Below are positions 10,283 through 63,945 of a stretch of DNA of 64,000 nucleotides, one piece after another (within the stretch, counting starts at the first letter, position 1; each line of letters opens with the position of its first letter). The translations under genes were made by a program, and so were the position numbers. This DNA is from Synchiropus splendidus (Eukaryota > Chordata > Actinopteri > Syngnathiformes > Callionymidae), in NCBI RefSeq assembly GCF_027744825.2, contig NC_071343.1:17852366-17916365 (forward strand). Reading direction: 5' to 3'. A model generated the notes under the pieces. That model worked only from the letters and a program-made list of their open reading frames with translations, made no database searches and had not been told where the DNA came from.

Positions 10283-13200
10283 AAAGAGAGCAAGATAGAA
10301 AGACAGATAATCCACACAGATAAGACAAGATTTTTTTTCCGTCTCACAGTTGAGTAATTTTATCACCACATGAAAGTGGAGGGAAGATGAAGTACCAAAT
10401 ATTGGATTTGAAAATATATTTCTTGAACCCACGCAGCAAGCTATAAACATATAAAGTGAAAACAGATGCTAGGCAAAGCTACATTTGACTGGAAAACTAA
10501 ATTAAAATATGATTTTGGCATTATGAAATGATTCACACTGATATCAGTCCCATCTTCTTGAGAAAATGGTTGCAAATGTTCTGTCACAGAAATGTTGGAT
10601 TTGACTGGGGTCACGACTCTGAAACGTAAAATAAAACACTATACCACTAAAATAAAACAGAATGAGTAACCTGCTATCTGATCAGTTGAAAGAAAAAAAA
10701 AGAATGAAACAAAATGAAACATCTGCACTTCTGTTGCCTGTAGTTGTGAGAAGGCTTTCAATTATTCTTTAATTTTCAAGAAAAAAAAAAAGAAAATAAA
10801 ATAGGTTTTCATGACTTCTTCCCAAATGTATTTTGATATATGACAGGGCACTTATTTGAGTTCTTCTGAAAAACCTTCCACGACCTTCACCGCTGTGCTC
10901 ATGACCCCCGACTGTGGCCCCTCCCACTTTGACCCAAAGCGTCAGATAAGCGGTGTTTGTAAAATCCCCAACTGTCAGAGTTTTGGATACAATTTCATGA
11001 GGATACATTTGCTTGATCAATGTATTTGATTTTGAAAAACCACACAACTAGTCATTTAGCATGCCATTTTGAATCAGCACATGCTAAAATGCATTAATGC
11101 CAGACACAAAGCAGCAACCTTGCGTTTTGCAGCGTTGTGCTCCAACCACTGTGCAAGCTATAATGTCAATATCTATGCTCTTCAGTCATATCTCCATCAG
11201 TTGCCTTACAGCAATAGGTGTGGCCATCACATTATGTCACCACAGACACTTTATTTATTTCAGTGATTCAGTTGTATATTGTTATTCTAAAAAAAATAGT
11301 TAAGTAATAAAAATGAATAGCGAGGTCTTGATGTCTCCAAACAACTTGAATAATAATATAATTATAATAATAATAAAAAGAAGATTTCCATATCACTTTA
11401 TGAACACCCTTCACAACTCAACACCGTTCATGATTAAATAAGAGTGCACATAAAATAAAAAGTCTCTCAATGTAGATGGACCAGTGAGACGTTTGGACAA
11501 AGCCTGTACTGTTAACCTCCCATTGAAAGTGCATTGCTCGAGAGCTGCATTACCCAGATATCATGACCAAACGAATTCAAAAAGCAAGCGTTTAACTTTG
11601 TTATTCACTTTACAAATATGATGATTCAAGTTGCAGGCATAAATCAGTTAAACAAGAGGAGTAAATTTACTGTACCAAAGTCTCTCTTTGTTTGAAAATA
11701 TGGTTAAATTGTTCACTATAAAGGTGGTGGAATGCAATGTCTACGATTCACAAAAAAGCAAGCAGCAGAAGCCTTTCTTTGAAGAATCAAACATTACCGT
11801 GAGGTTGTTGTGAGACAGACAATAAGCCCGGTGTTGATAGAAAGAGAGCGGTGGCTGTCACACAGGAATGTACCACGACCAAATAACAGGCACATATAGT
11901 GTATTAAACTCGTGGGAACAGTTGCACAATGCAAACCACCAACCACATGCCGAATTCTGTCGAACACCAGCTGCTGTGTCCTTTTCTTTAATCAACCTAA
12001 TTCCAGTTTGTTGCTGAATATAGAGCCTTCTATCAGTGCTTGGACCATGTGACCACCCTGCAATCCAACACTGTCAGCGTGACCAGCAAACATTAAGCAA
12101 ATAATTGACATGGAAGCACTAGTACACTCGTTTTTTTTTTTTATCCTGTGCTTAGAGTATACAGGAAAAAGAGGACATACGGTCACCGCACCAAAATTTA
12201 GGAACTGGGAGAGCCTTTCTGAGCAACTGAAAATGTGCTTCCCTCCTTCCCATCACAATGACTGCAACCCTGTTTGCACAATGATGGAAACAATATTTTC
12301 ATGTCCTGCTCTCTATAATGTCAATAACTGATGAATAAATGTGTTTCTTTTTTTCTTTTTTTGCCTTCCCAGAACATGGAACATTGTGGGTAAATACCGC
12401 ATTTTGAATATTCATTGATGCAAATGTACTAACCACATTTAGCCCCACTGAAAGACACAAATCATTGCAAGCGCTCCCAACTTTGTTGGGTAGCCATGTG
12501 TAGCTGGAAAGAGAACGACCTGATGTAGTTTCAACTAACATTCCAGTTGTGGGCCGAAACTCAATTACAAAGGGACAACACAATTCTTTTCTATTAGGCA
12601 TGCAGTCCGATCACACACAGCGCTAGGCCCTCAACAAAGCAAAATACCCTTCCTCGTATTTTTGGAACGGCGTGATAGCCACAGTAGTCTGGTCCTTGAA
12701 CTCACACGACTCAGTTTTCATGGAAGATTCGTAGGTTATCATAGTAGGTGATCTGTAGTCTCCTAAGCCAGTCAATGTTGTTCTTTGACCCTGACAGCGG
12801 CTTTGAAGCCAGAACTGCGTATCTCAACACATTTTTAGAAACCTTGTGTACTGCTGTACATAGGCTTATAACTGGAGGACAATATCACATTGTACTTATT
12901 GCCTCCATCCAAGCAGTGATGGCACATGCGACTTCCCAAGTTGCCAAGCCTTTCGCAATATTCTTTAGCAGCCCTAAAGCAATGTCCATGTTTGTTTTCC
13001 AAATAGTCCGCTTCAATGCCGGCGTCTTAAAGTGACGACTCTTTCAAAAGACTCACGAAACACGGCTAATATTTAATCATCCGTTCCTCGCCTCCTCAGT
13101 ATTTCCAGAAAATTTCATGGTAATCCTATCAGCACTGAAAGACAGACAACTCTGGCAAAAACATCACCTCTTTGGCTGTGTTCAACAGCTAAAATAAACA

Positions 13201-15989
13201 ATGAATATTTTAAACTGCACCAAAGTGTCTGGCCAGCATTCGTCAGCTGAGTAGCAGTAGGAAAGAGACTGTGCTCAAAGTGGGTGGTTTTGTTCCTCTG
13301 TGATCTCAACGCGCTGTCTGACGGGAATGGTTCAAACGTTTGGTGTCTCCGGTCAGAAGGGTTAGCTGCAGTCATTGTCCTTGAAAGGTACAGGTCACTG
13401 AGTGATGGTAAAGGGCAGCCAGTCCCCACGGGAAGTGCATTTATTTATTGGCCATCTTCATATGTGAACCGACGGATTATATTGATGCCTGCAGACAGTT
13501 GTACATTGAGTATGTTTACATGACATTTTGCATTTTTCATGTGACTATAAATCTTTAATAAGTTGCCTCTTCTCTAAGTTCAGACTCCACTCCTGCTCAC
13601 CACTGCCTCTCAGGTAATAAAAAGTGAAGTGAAAGTGTTGCACATCAGAAGTGGAATGGTTCACTCCTGGCCACTGTCCGGACTTACTTTGTTAACACTG
13701 ACTGTGGAGCATAAACCAAATTACACTGAGCACTTCTGAGGGTTACATTATTGGAGCATAAAGAGGTGATTTCGTTCGCAGGTCAAACACTCAGTGGCCA
13801 TTTATATTGTAAACACAGAGTCTGCAGCTTTAAGTTGGAATTTCCTTCTTGAGCAGCTCTCTTATTAATATTTTCCTATGCAGGACTGCCAAAACAACTT
13901 GGAAAATATTTTGTAAGAGCTACTAAGCAGCTGGAACACAGTTAGATTTGGGAACTCATACTGGTGGTTCTCTTGCTTTCTGGAGATTCTAGGGAGCTTT
14001 TGTTGAGCAGACAAAAGGGCAAACTGAAGGGATTACAACACACGCTAGACAGTGTCTAGAGATCAGTTTACATCATACGCTGAGACCAAAACTGATGTAG
14101 TCATTTAGTTTCTTGGAACGAGCCGCTGCTTGCCTGCCTTGCGAGAAGCCAGATGGCAGTTCGGGCATTTCGCCAGTCTTACCTGGGTGTCTTCCTGTGG
14201 TGGGTTTCCCGGCAGATCCAGCGGAGGAGGCGGGGCAAGACCACCGGAACAGATAGAGACATTACATCTCCATTCTGGGGAGGGCAGAGCTTCATTATGA
14301 CTTTGTCAGAACCCACTGTTGAATGAAAGAAAAGTGTTGTTACAAAAATATGTGTTCAGCTGCAGTCATCAGGGATCGGGGTTATTGAGGAGTCATATCT
14401 CAGGAAAAAATCCTAAAATCCTAGTTTCTGTGTGAAATGTCCATCCAATCCACTCTAGTTCACTTAATAACAGGAAAGAAAAGGAAACAGTCAAGGGAGA
14501 TCTCATGACACGTGGTTCACTCAGCAGATATATTAGCTACAGCAGGCCAAATACAAAGCAATTTCATTTGTAATTGGGATAACTTCTTACAGCTGTGGTC
14601 ACTTCCTCTGCTTCCTGTCAATCGTCATGTATTTTTAAAGTGCGCTTGAGTGAAACATCCTAAGCTAGGTAACTTTAAAACTGTTACGAAGGTCTGACGA
14701 GTCTCTTGGGGGTTAGCGGTCACCACTAACCCAGCCTTTACCATCCAATGGTGTGTTGCAGTTGGTATTTGCGCCTACTGTACTGACTGGGAATTGACCA
14801 GAACCCAAACATCCAGCAAGTTTGCATCTGTATAATACACAGATGTCATTTATAGAAAATTCCAAACTTTGCAGTGCAAAGAAGCGGGATAGGTCATTGC
14901 TTTGTAAAGAGAGCAGTAATAAAGTGGTGCGCAAATACGGGTCATTTTCCAAACCCGGGGGATGTTCAATCTGCTGACTCTCCGCACAGTGTTGTCTGTT
15001 TAAAATGTCAGTGAGGTGAGGTCAAAAGGCAACAATATTTGATCAGGTGCAAGTGTCAAGCCTTCTCATGACTACACTGGACATAACCTGCAGCAACTTG
15101 CTGAAGATTTATATAGTTTAGTTAGTTATAGTTTCTTCTGTCTAAAAATGTAGGTTTTTGCTTTACACACTTTATTTCAGGTGCCCATTTTCATTTTGTT
15201 CCAAAATCAAAACACATTTAGATTTAATATTCACCTAGAATTTGGTGGACAATCTTATTGCAGTGGCTTTTTTTCTTTTTTTGTAGACAGTAGTCTGCTC
15301 TAAATATTTGTTGCCATGCAGAAAAGAAGTATCCTTCATAGTCTAAAGTAAGTTGTGTGTTGCTTATCGTCAGACAGTCTTACCTTATACAGGCTACGAC
15401 AATGGAGGGCTGTAACTGCAAGACTGGAAAACACTTCCTCACCATCACTTGAACAGGTGTAGTGCTCTGTTGAAAAAAAAAAAGCTGTCTTTGTGCAAAA
15501 CTTTTCACATACATGAAAAAGAAGAAGTTTCAATCAAGGGTTTTATCAGGCGCACACAGTTTTATTTATTGTAGGAGGACCCTGGTTATTTATACGTGAG
15601 TTTCAATAGAATAAATTCTTGCAAAACAAAGAAAGAAGAAGTGCGCACTTTTTAGTCTTGTCTCAGAATAGGTCAACAAAGTACATTGTTACTGCATTGA
15701 CAAAAAACAGAGTTATAGCAAACCAGCAGAGTGTTGAACTGTCAGCCTTATTGTGCGTGAGGATCCACAACACTGTCTCTGTTTTATGTTCAATTTCTGT
15801 TACATGAAGTCGATGAGCATTCACGGATTCCATGACGATGTTTTTCAAAAGGGGTAATGATACATCCTCACTGCGGTAACATGAGATTAACAAAAAGGTA
15901 GAGCACGTTGTTGTGAAATGTAAGTTTAATTAAGATAGTCGAACAAAAGCCACTAGGACAAAAGCCTGAACAACAAATTTTCGGATGAG

Positions 15990-16235
15990 TCACAGGACTC
16001 ATGACAAATGTCATGGGTGTTTTGTGGGGACATTTCATTGACTTTCATGCTTTCCCCAGCCGCTCATCCTAAACCTATGGTTAACCTTAACCAGGACCTA
16101 GACCAAACTGAAACCCAATTATAATGACCCAGTTATTTTGAAGTTTTAATCCTCAAACTGAGGCTACAGGCCCACACAAAGAGGCGTGTTTCCAGGAATT
16201 GGTGTAACTATACAGGCACACACACACAGGCTATA
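15990..16235 (-). repeat. Dispersed fish repeat, copy 2 (inverted relative to 2990-3260)
   Basis: Shows GTGGGGACATTTCATTGAC, CCTAAACCTATGGTTAACC, CCCAGTTATTTTGAAGT, a 'cctcaaactgaggc' segment and a CACACACA end. These are the parts of copy 1 in reverse order and complement. Confidence 0.6.
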
Positions 16236-17608
16236 ACACAAGGTAAATTAAAGATTATTAATGTTTGTTTTTTTTTGTTTTTTTTAATGTCTCACCATAC
16301 TGGTCATTTTGCTAACCAAAGAAACATGCATTCCCTGATTCATATTATATTAGATCAGATTAGATTGTCTTCATATAGCCGTGTCTATGTGATTAGATTT
16401 AGAGTTAGACTTCATCGCCCACAATCCATGGTTCAGCCACCAGCACCAATTGCAGACAATGTGCGCAATATTTTTCTATCCAACAAAGGCCGTATTAATA
16501 AATTCCGTATTAAATAATCCATTATGTTAAAAATAATATTTTTTTTTTCAAAGAAACAAGACAAGCGTGTGAATTATCTGAGGTCTTAAAGCCTTGTACG
16601 AGTGTTAACATGCTTTAGGCTACGTATTGCCAAATATGGGTCAGACATTCTGTGTCAACAAGTCAAAGTTATTGCTCATAGGCTTATTTGCAGCTTTTAA
16701 ATTCATTTAACTCTGATTGAGATTACATATACCGGGACGTGAGCCAACCGTTGCTCCATCCTGTGGCAATAATTTACTTTTAATTCGCCTTGAACTGCTT
16801 TTGGAAGAGAACAAACTCCCTTTATGTCCATCCATACATTTGGCAGGACTATTGATGAGGACTCAAGGAAATAAAACCACATGTGTGAAGCACTTTGAAT
16901 GAGTTATTATGGAGAAATATGCGGCAAGATTTTCACATGCTTTCAATAATCCTACGTTTCAGTGGTTAGTTGTTTTTGTCTACTCCTCTACAGTACATCA
17001 AATTGTACTCAAACTTCATCGGGCACGGGTATTATTTACTTAAGTATTGTAAACATGATATTTGATTGAAAAAAATGGGCAACTAAAAAAGACCAAGGTC
17101 GTTTTTCAATGTAATTAGATGTAGGAGACTTCGTGTTAAGAGTGTTGCCTAAAAATAAGATGGACATGGTTTAAGATGGCAGAGAAATTCAATAAAGGCT
17201 TTAAAGTGTCGCAGATTTACTGAGACATTTCTTCTGTCGTGCTGTCAGAGTTAATCCAAAAAAGATTTACTACTCAAGTCAACAGTTGTTTCCAAAATAG
17301 AACCGGCTTCAAAAAGCACAGAAATCTCCAGTCCACCTTAAAAACTCTCTGCCTCTGTACATATACACATTTCCTGAAAACGCCCCGCGCAGGTAAAAAA
17401 AAAAAGGAAAAGTTAGTGTGTGAGTAATAACAATAACTCGGCGGCGCTGTTTATCCCAAGAAGTGGGTTGAACACTGGCCGAACTTTTCTAACTTTCTGT
17501 CTTCTCCGCCTCCTTCTCGAACCGACCAGCTGCAGTCGAGCTCCGGTCTCAACTTCTCGCCGCAGAACCAACCAAGGTCACCGACTGCACCGCCCGCTGG
17601 GTCTGTCA

Positions 17609-17689
17609 ATGCGGCCGCAACCCTGCCTGGACCCCGGCGCCGCTCTTGCTAGTATGGTTGCGAGACTCGTTGGATTGAAACTGAAATAA
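17609..17689 (+). other. Possible upstream ORF in the AHR 5' leader
   Basis: An ATG at 17609 opens a 26-codon frame closed by TAA at 17687-17689, 58 bases before the main ATG. If transcription starts upstream of 17609 it could reduce translation of the receptor. The frame is open further upstream to an ATG at 17420, so the real extent depends on the transcription start. Confidence 0.3.
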
Positions 17690-17747
17690 TCCTCCGAGCA
17701 ACTCGGTCTATTTGAACAAGTTTGTGCTCCTGAAGTGAAGCGGCACC

Positions 17748-59138
<41,391 letters not shown>

Positions 59139-59213
59139 CATGCTAACCCATATACGACAGCTGTAACAGCTTCCTGTATTTAACCTGCTTTTTTTTTTTT
59201 TTTACGACTGTGT

Positions 59214-59219
59214 AATAAA
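59214..59219 (+). terminator. Polyadenylation signal (AATAAA) of the AHR gene
   Basis: AATAAA 76 bp after the exon 11 stop; a second AATAAA lies at 59270-59275. Together they mark the likely 3' end of the transcript near 59240-59300. Confidence 0.6.
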
Positions 59220-59400
59220 ACATGATAAAAGCTGCAGCTCAGCGACTACATCTTGAGTGTCCTGGTTGGAATAAAAGCTGCAATGACGACTTCGGAGGCT
59301 CTGGCCAGCCGATAAACCGCCTACGGTGGACTCAAAACAACTGTCTCAGAAGCCACTAAAAAGAGAGGAAAGCAGATGTTGATAGGGGATGTCGAGATTG

Positions 59401-59423
59401 TTAAAAAAAAAAAAAAAAAAAAA
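59401..59423. repeat. Poly(A) tract
   Basis: About 22 consecutive A bases just past the presumed gene end, followed by more A-rich sequence. Confidence 0.9.
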
Positions 59424-60067
59424 AGAACAGGAAAAAAAAAACATGTATTTCTCCTTTTTTTTTACCTTGTAGTTGTAGTATCTGTGTCACGATATACACT
59501 AACTATATACCACGCATATGCAAATGTGTACATGTTGCTTCATTTATCTTCATTTTACATATTCAAGCTTGCAAGTCTAGAATTGAGATTTTGCTTTAGC
59601 AGTCCCACAAACGTGTTTTTTTCAATTCCTGATGGTGAGTTTCATGAAGACGCCAGCATCATAAACGCACAACCTAAAAGTTGAACAGCTGGAAAATGTG
59701 TATATATATATATTTATATATATATACATATATTAACTAATTTGGCTGGAAGTCAAACACGTGGGGCTCTCAGCCTTATTTGGTGAAACCAGAGCTTTTT
59801 ACTTAAGGCGTTCAAGGTCCACCCTCAATGTTTTAGGAGCTCTTCATCGTGCTTGCTCAGGTTGTATCATGCTTTAATTTTGTACACACCTTAACCATGT
59901 TTTTGTAACGTGCTTGTGTATCGATTAATATATGAAGTAAATGTGAATTAAAATGTTTTCTTCGCAAATTGAGTAGTTATTGCTTTGCATCCTGAGCCTT
60001 TCTTCACACGAAATGGACAACAACAACAATAGTCACAGTCGTTCCCCTTTTTCCTGAAACTGGCCCA

Positions 60068-60068
<1 letters not shown>

Positions 60069-60105
<37 letters not shown>

Positions 60106-60138
60106 TACTACTACTAATAATAATAATAATAATAATAA
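60069..60138. repeat. Compound self-complementary SSR: (TTA)n(CTA)n(ATA)n
   Basis: About 36 bp of TTA repeats, then ACT/CTA repeats, then about 24 bp of AAT repeats. TTA and AAT/TAA units are reverse complements, so the array can fold into a hairpin with a CTA loop. Confidence 0.9.
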
Positions 60139-60689
60139 AACTTAATAAGAAGACGTTTTTTTAAGCAGCATTGTATCCTTCAATTTAGTCAGACTGTATT
60201 ATTACTCAGAACACCATTTAATTTGCTGGTATTATGACGCCACCCTGTCGATCAAACTATATCCTTCGGTAGCACAGGGCTACAATGAACCATGTTCTAC
60301 CTGCAAAACGGTTAGATGTTGCTCATAAATATCCTTCACCGACGCAAACACAAGTGCAAAATCGGACTGTGAAAGCATGACTATCTCTGACTAAGTTGAT
60401 CTAACTTTTGAGTTCATCTGTTGCAGTGACCCAAGGTGAATTACATTATTAATAAAAGTGTAAATGTCGAAAACAATAGTAAAAAGTCCCGTCCCACTCC
60501 GAACATTTGCGTTTTAAATCGATCGTTTACATTATTCGAGATGCTTTTGAACGCACCACGATATTACCGTAGAAAGGAACACGATTTAAGATTTAAGAAC
60601 ACGATTTTATTGACGTAAAATATCACGTTTATTAAATTTATTTTATTTTTATTTTTAGTTTAGTATGTTATTTTATTTTAATTTATTTT

Positions 60690-60772
60690 ATAACAGCACT
60701 TTATTTCGAAGCACTTTCCTAGTTGGTGGAACGCCCTGTGACCATAGCAATAAATTCTGATTCTGATTCTGA
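60690..60772 (+). repeat. LINE-like 3' tail with (ATTCTG)n
   Basis: 'acgccctgtgaccatagcaataaattctgattctgattctga' is the kind of 3' end, with a short 6-bp tandem repeat, carried by common fish non-LTR retrotransposons. 5'-truncated; no coding sequence. Confidence 0.5.
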
Positions 60773-61078
60773 TCCTTTGGGAGCAGATCAATGTGATGAC
60801 TCAATCTGTCCACGCGGTGTCAGTATTGCTCCAAAATCTGGACGAGTCACTTTCTCAACTGCGCAGAAAAAGAATCGCAAGAGGTGACGTTCAAAACAAT
60901 CGACCACAGTAAATTCCGTATCTTTAATATTGAATGTTATTTATTATCATAGTATTGTAAGCTGAAAATCATGGTTTTTTTTTAATCAGGATGACGCAAT
61001 TTACCACTTTCACTGAAAAAGTGATACTTGACCCATTGAAAAAGCGCGTGAAAACAAGAGGGATTTGAAGAAGACAAC

Positions 61079-61753
61079 ATGACGCCATATATGTCACACG
61101 TCATCGGTAAGTTCGGTGTGCTCTCTCTTCTGAGTCACCTCCTTCTCTGGTAGACCTGGCTTCAAAGCAGGTTTCTTCCAGGCATATTGAAAGTCCAACG
61201 ACATTTCATATTTTACTCCTGAGCTTCAACCAAAAGCTTATATTTATTTGTTTTGGTTTCCATGACAACAAGGCTGACGACCTTCTCGCATGCTATCTGT
61301 TTTCTAACCGGTGACTGGTCCTTCTGAGGAATGTTTGCAATCATTTGCCCTTGTATATTTAAGTGTCTTTCTTTTGTTTTGACGATTGTGATAAATGTTT
61401 CAAAGCTTTCTCGGAATCTTTTGACGTTTTGCATTGGAACAATAGCACGACATTACACCTCACACTATTCTTCAGTCTTGTGAAACCCTCTTTATGTAAG
61501 ATGTGACGCCTTGAACTGACGTATCGTTGGAGTATTTCCTCTGCTGCTCTCTCCGTCCGTGTCGAGTCCAGACGACTTTCGCTCTGCTCAACTTGACTCT
61601 GGATTCTCATCAGGATCCTTGTATTTTGGGCTGCAGTCCCGAACTGAAAGGCTCAGTCAGCAAGCCACAAGTTTTCCGAGACATCAGAGCCTGCGTGACA
61701 GCATGGTATCACGCACAGATGACTCAGCGATTGGGTCGTCCAGTTTACTGTGA
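61079..61753 (+). CDS. Tentative two-exon gene encoding a 69-residue peptide with a DSGxxS motif
   Basis: Joining 61079-61106 and 61572-61753 gives a 69-codon frame. The donor ATCG|GTAAGT is ideal and the acceptor TCTCCGTCCGTGTCGAGTCCAG acceptable; phase is consistent. The peptide starts MTPYMSHVIDDF, has LDSGFSSGSL at 17-26 (D18-S19-G20-x-x-S23, the shape of a beta-TrCP phosphodegron as in I-kappa-B and beta-catenin) and ends RTDDSAIGSSSLL. It may be the start of a longer gene that continues to the right by another donor (for example AGCATG|GTATCA), a pseudogene, or chance. No homologue was firmly recognised. Confidence 0.3.
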
Positions 61754-63853
61754 TCGACCGTTATGTTTCTTTGCTACTTCAACCAAGAACAACATGTGAG
61801 TCAGTGGATGAGAGTCGTCATAAACACATCATCAGGAGGCCTCTGATCAGACGCTTCATCACTGCCAGGCGTCTCGCACAGCTGTTTCCAGTTCACTCGT
61901 TGTTGTCTTTAGATTTGTTTTTGCTAAATTACCCAGAACACTCATGCGAGGGTTTTGAATATAAATGGAGAAAGCATTAGCACTGCTTCAATGCTCATCT
62001 ATTATTTCATCAACAAGAATTAGAAAACAGTCCATCATTTTTTCTTTTATTTTGGTAACTTCTGCTCCCTTTTTCTGTGGTGTCGTTTCATACTTAACAT
62101 GGGTTGTTGGCATAGCTGCTTCCAATTTCCATTGACACAAAGTTGTTAAACTCCTCCTGTTTTTAACATGACACAATACGCTGCAGGTCTTGCAAACACT
62201 TTTACAATCCTTCCTCGATATGAACTTAAACCGGTAAGAAACATGGCTTTAGCGTGTGGCTAACTACTTAAATGCTAACTTTTTGGTCGGTTTCAAACTA
62301 GTTCTCCTTTATAATTGAGTTTTAGGTTTCCACTGAAAACAATGTAGTACACATGACAGGCCTTTTGATAGCATTGTAATGCTCTGGCAACAAACAACAC
62401 ACACTTACAAGAAGCTTGAACGTGTGGCTAACTCTGTAGCATAACAACCCAAACCTGGAAACAGACATTTGTGTGGACTGATGAAGAGGTTGAGAGACGT
62501 CTTGATCAGCTGGAAAATACGGAGACACTGATCCAGCTTTTGAACTTGAATTCATTTGGGGCACGATTTCAACCAGTATCAGATCTGTACCTGAAAATGC
62601 AAGTTTAGTGCAGATGAAAGTTGATTTGATAGTAATGATTATTGCATTTCTTATTTCCTTGTTTTCTAAAACTGACATTTTTCCATAGAGTATTGTAGAC
62701 TCTTAATAAATACACAAAACAGTTTATATGAGAAAAGTGCTCATTCTGTAGCCAATTTTTCCCTTCATTCTTAAATTCTTGTGGAAGATACTATGTTCAA
62801 GGACAACAACAACAACAATAGTACTGATTGATAGTAAGATTTTTGCTTCAGATGCCCTTTTTCAGGCTTCATTAGCAGAATTTGCTAATGTGTCAGCACA
62901 GGGCTTCCAACTCTCTCGCAACTGCCGTGAGACACACGCAAATGCTGCACACTACGTAGTACTGTGAAGTAACAGACATGATGTGGCATCAGCCCCGTGA
63001 ATCCTAGTCCTCCGTTTACATTTGACAATATTTGAAAATAATGTGATTAATTGTATTTATTCGACTGACTGAAGTCGAATTGCTTAGTAACATGACAAAA
63101 TACCTTGGGTGGACGTTATTCCATGTGTATTTGTACAAATGATTCATGAGTCAGTTTACATCTTATTTAAATATGTTTTGAATGTATCCGCCATTAATGT
63201 TTTTGATTAGAAAGAAACAGGAGTATTTATCCAGATATAATACAAATTTGCAACAGATAGGAATGTTGGAAATGCTCAGTGTTAGTCCACGTTTCTTGAC
63301 CGTGACGCAAGTGTTGAAGCTGGTGAGGCTTTATGATATGGAGGGAATTCAAGAGATGGCACTTTCTGTTCTAAAATCTTTGATTTCCAACAATTTCGAA
63401 CTCTTGTCATGATAAAGTGAGTGCGTCACCCAGTGAGCAACGAAAAGGTGTCGATAAAAGGATTGTAGATCACCTGCTTTGACACGACTCCTAAATAAAT
63501 GACATCACCAACCCTATTTAGTCAAATATTCAAGATGTTTTATCAGCAGTAGCATTCGCATTACATATGAAAAAAGGTCTACATATTTTGACGTATGCTG
63601 CAGACTGTTGGTTCTTTCTGTCTTAGTTATACTGCATCTGACCGCTAGAGGGTGCCTTTTATCGAGTAAATGTTTCCTCGAATAAGGCTGCATTCGTTTT
63701 TCTGAATAGTTATGAAGTCAAAGACAACACATGCGCTTTAACTTTGATAAGCATGAGTATGATGTATGATGCATGATGTATTTTCATTGCATCAACGTAA
63801 GTTTCTTCTGATGTATGTATGTATGCATGTTCAAAAAAATGTGCAGTTTTAAT
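61754..63853. other. No gene recognised
   Basis: AT-rich sequence with only short open frames. A diverged palindromic-MITE fragment lies at 63320-63405. Confidence 0.5.
63320..63405. mobile_element. Palindromic MITE fragment (copy G, diverged)
   Basis: GGTGAGGCTTTATGATA, then GAGATGGCACTTTCTGTTCTAAAATCTTTGATTTCC, parallels copy A (AGATGGCACTCTCTGCTATAAAATTTTTGGCTTTG). The right end was not found. Confidence 0.45.
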
Positions 63854-63945
63854 GGTATAAGAATATTTGCCACAAGAGGCCACATTTTTCAATTTGAATG
63901 AATTTGGTATATTACTGAATCAAATGATGGACCCATACATACATG
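63854..63945 (+). repeat. Transposon-derived dispersed repeat, copy 2
   Basis: Contains AAGAATATTTGCCACAAG, GCCACATTTTTCAATTTGAATG, AATTTGGTATATTACTGAA and AAATGATGGACCC, nearly identical to the reverse complement of 20957-21040. The terminal GGGGTGGGA part seen in copy 1 is missing. Confidence 0.7.

Larger units (their letters stand above)
5721..15989. other. Intergenic, no gene recognised
   Basis: About 10 kb of mostly AT-rich sequence. Supported items are a hAT-like end at 8700-8775, a short SINE-like remnant near 9095-9145 (GCATGTTCTTTGGTCTGTGGGAGGAAGCC), and two strong XRE matches (8275-8285 and 10272-10282). A GC-richer patch lies at about 14101-14290. Minus-strand frame 9473-9835 is open for 120 codons but resembles nothing I know. 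Confidence 0.5.
59424..61078. other. Intergenic, no gene recognised; SSR and LINE-like tail
   Basis: Holds a TA-rich patch (59698-59735), an (TTA)n-(ACT)n-(AAT)n array (60069-60138), and a LINE-like 3' tail (60690-60772). An AP-1-like TGACTCA near 60796 and a TGACGT near 60886 lie upstream of the tentative gene at 61079. Confidence 0.5.

Noticed and set aside
1..17430. A neighbouring tandem AHR1 gene
   Set aside because: Fish AHR1 and AHR2 are often tandem, so I looked for bHLH and PAS exons on both strands here and after 59.3 kb; none was seen. It may lie outside the window.
61527..61799. 90-codon frame overlapping the tentative small gene and ending at a GTGAGT donor
   Set aside because: Considered as the alternative frame of that exon; it has no recognisable motif and no upstream exon in matching phase was found, so the DSG frame was preferred.
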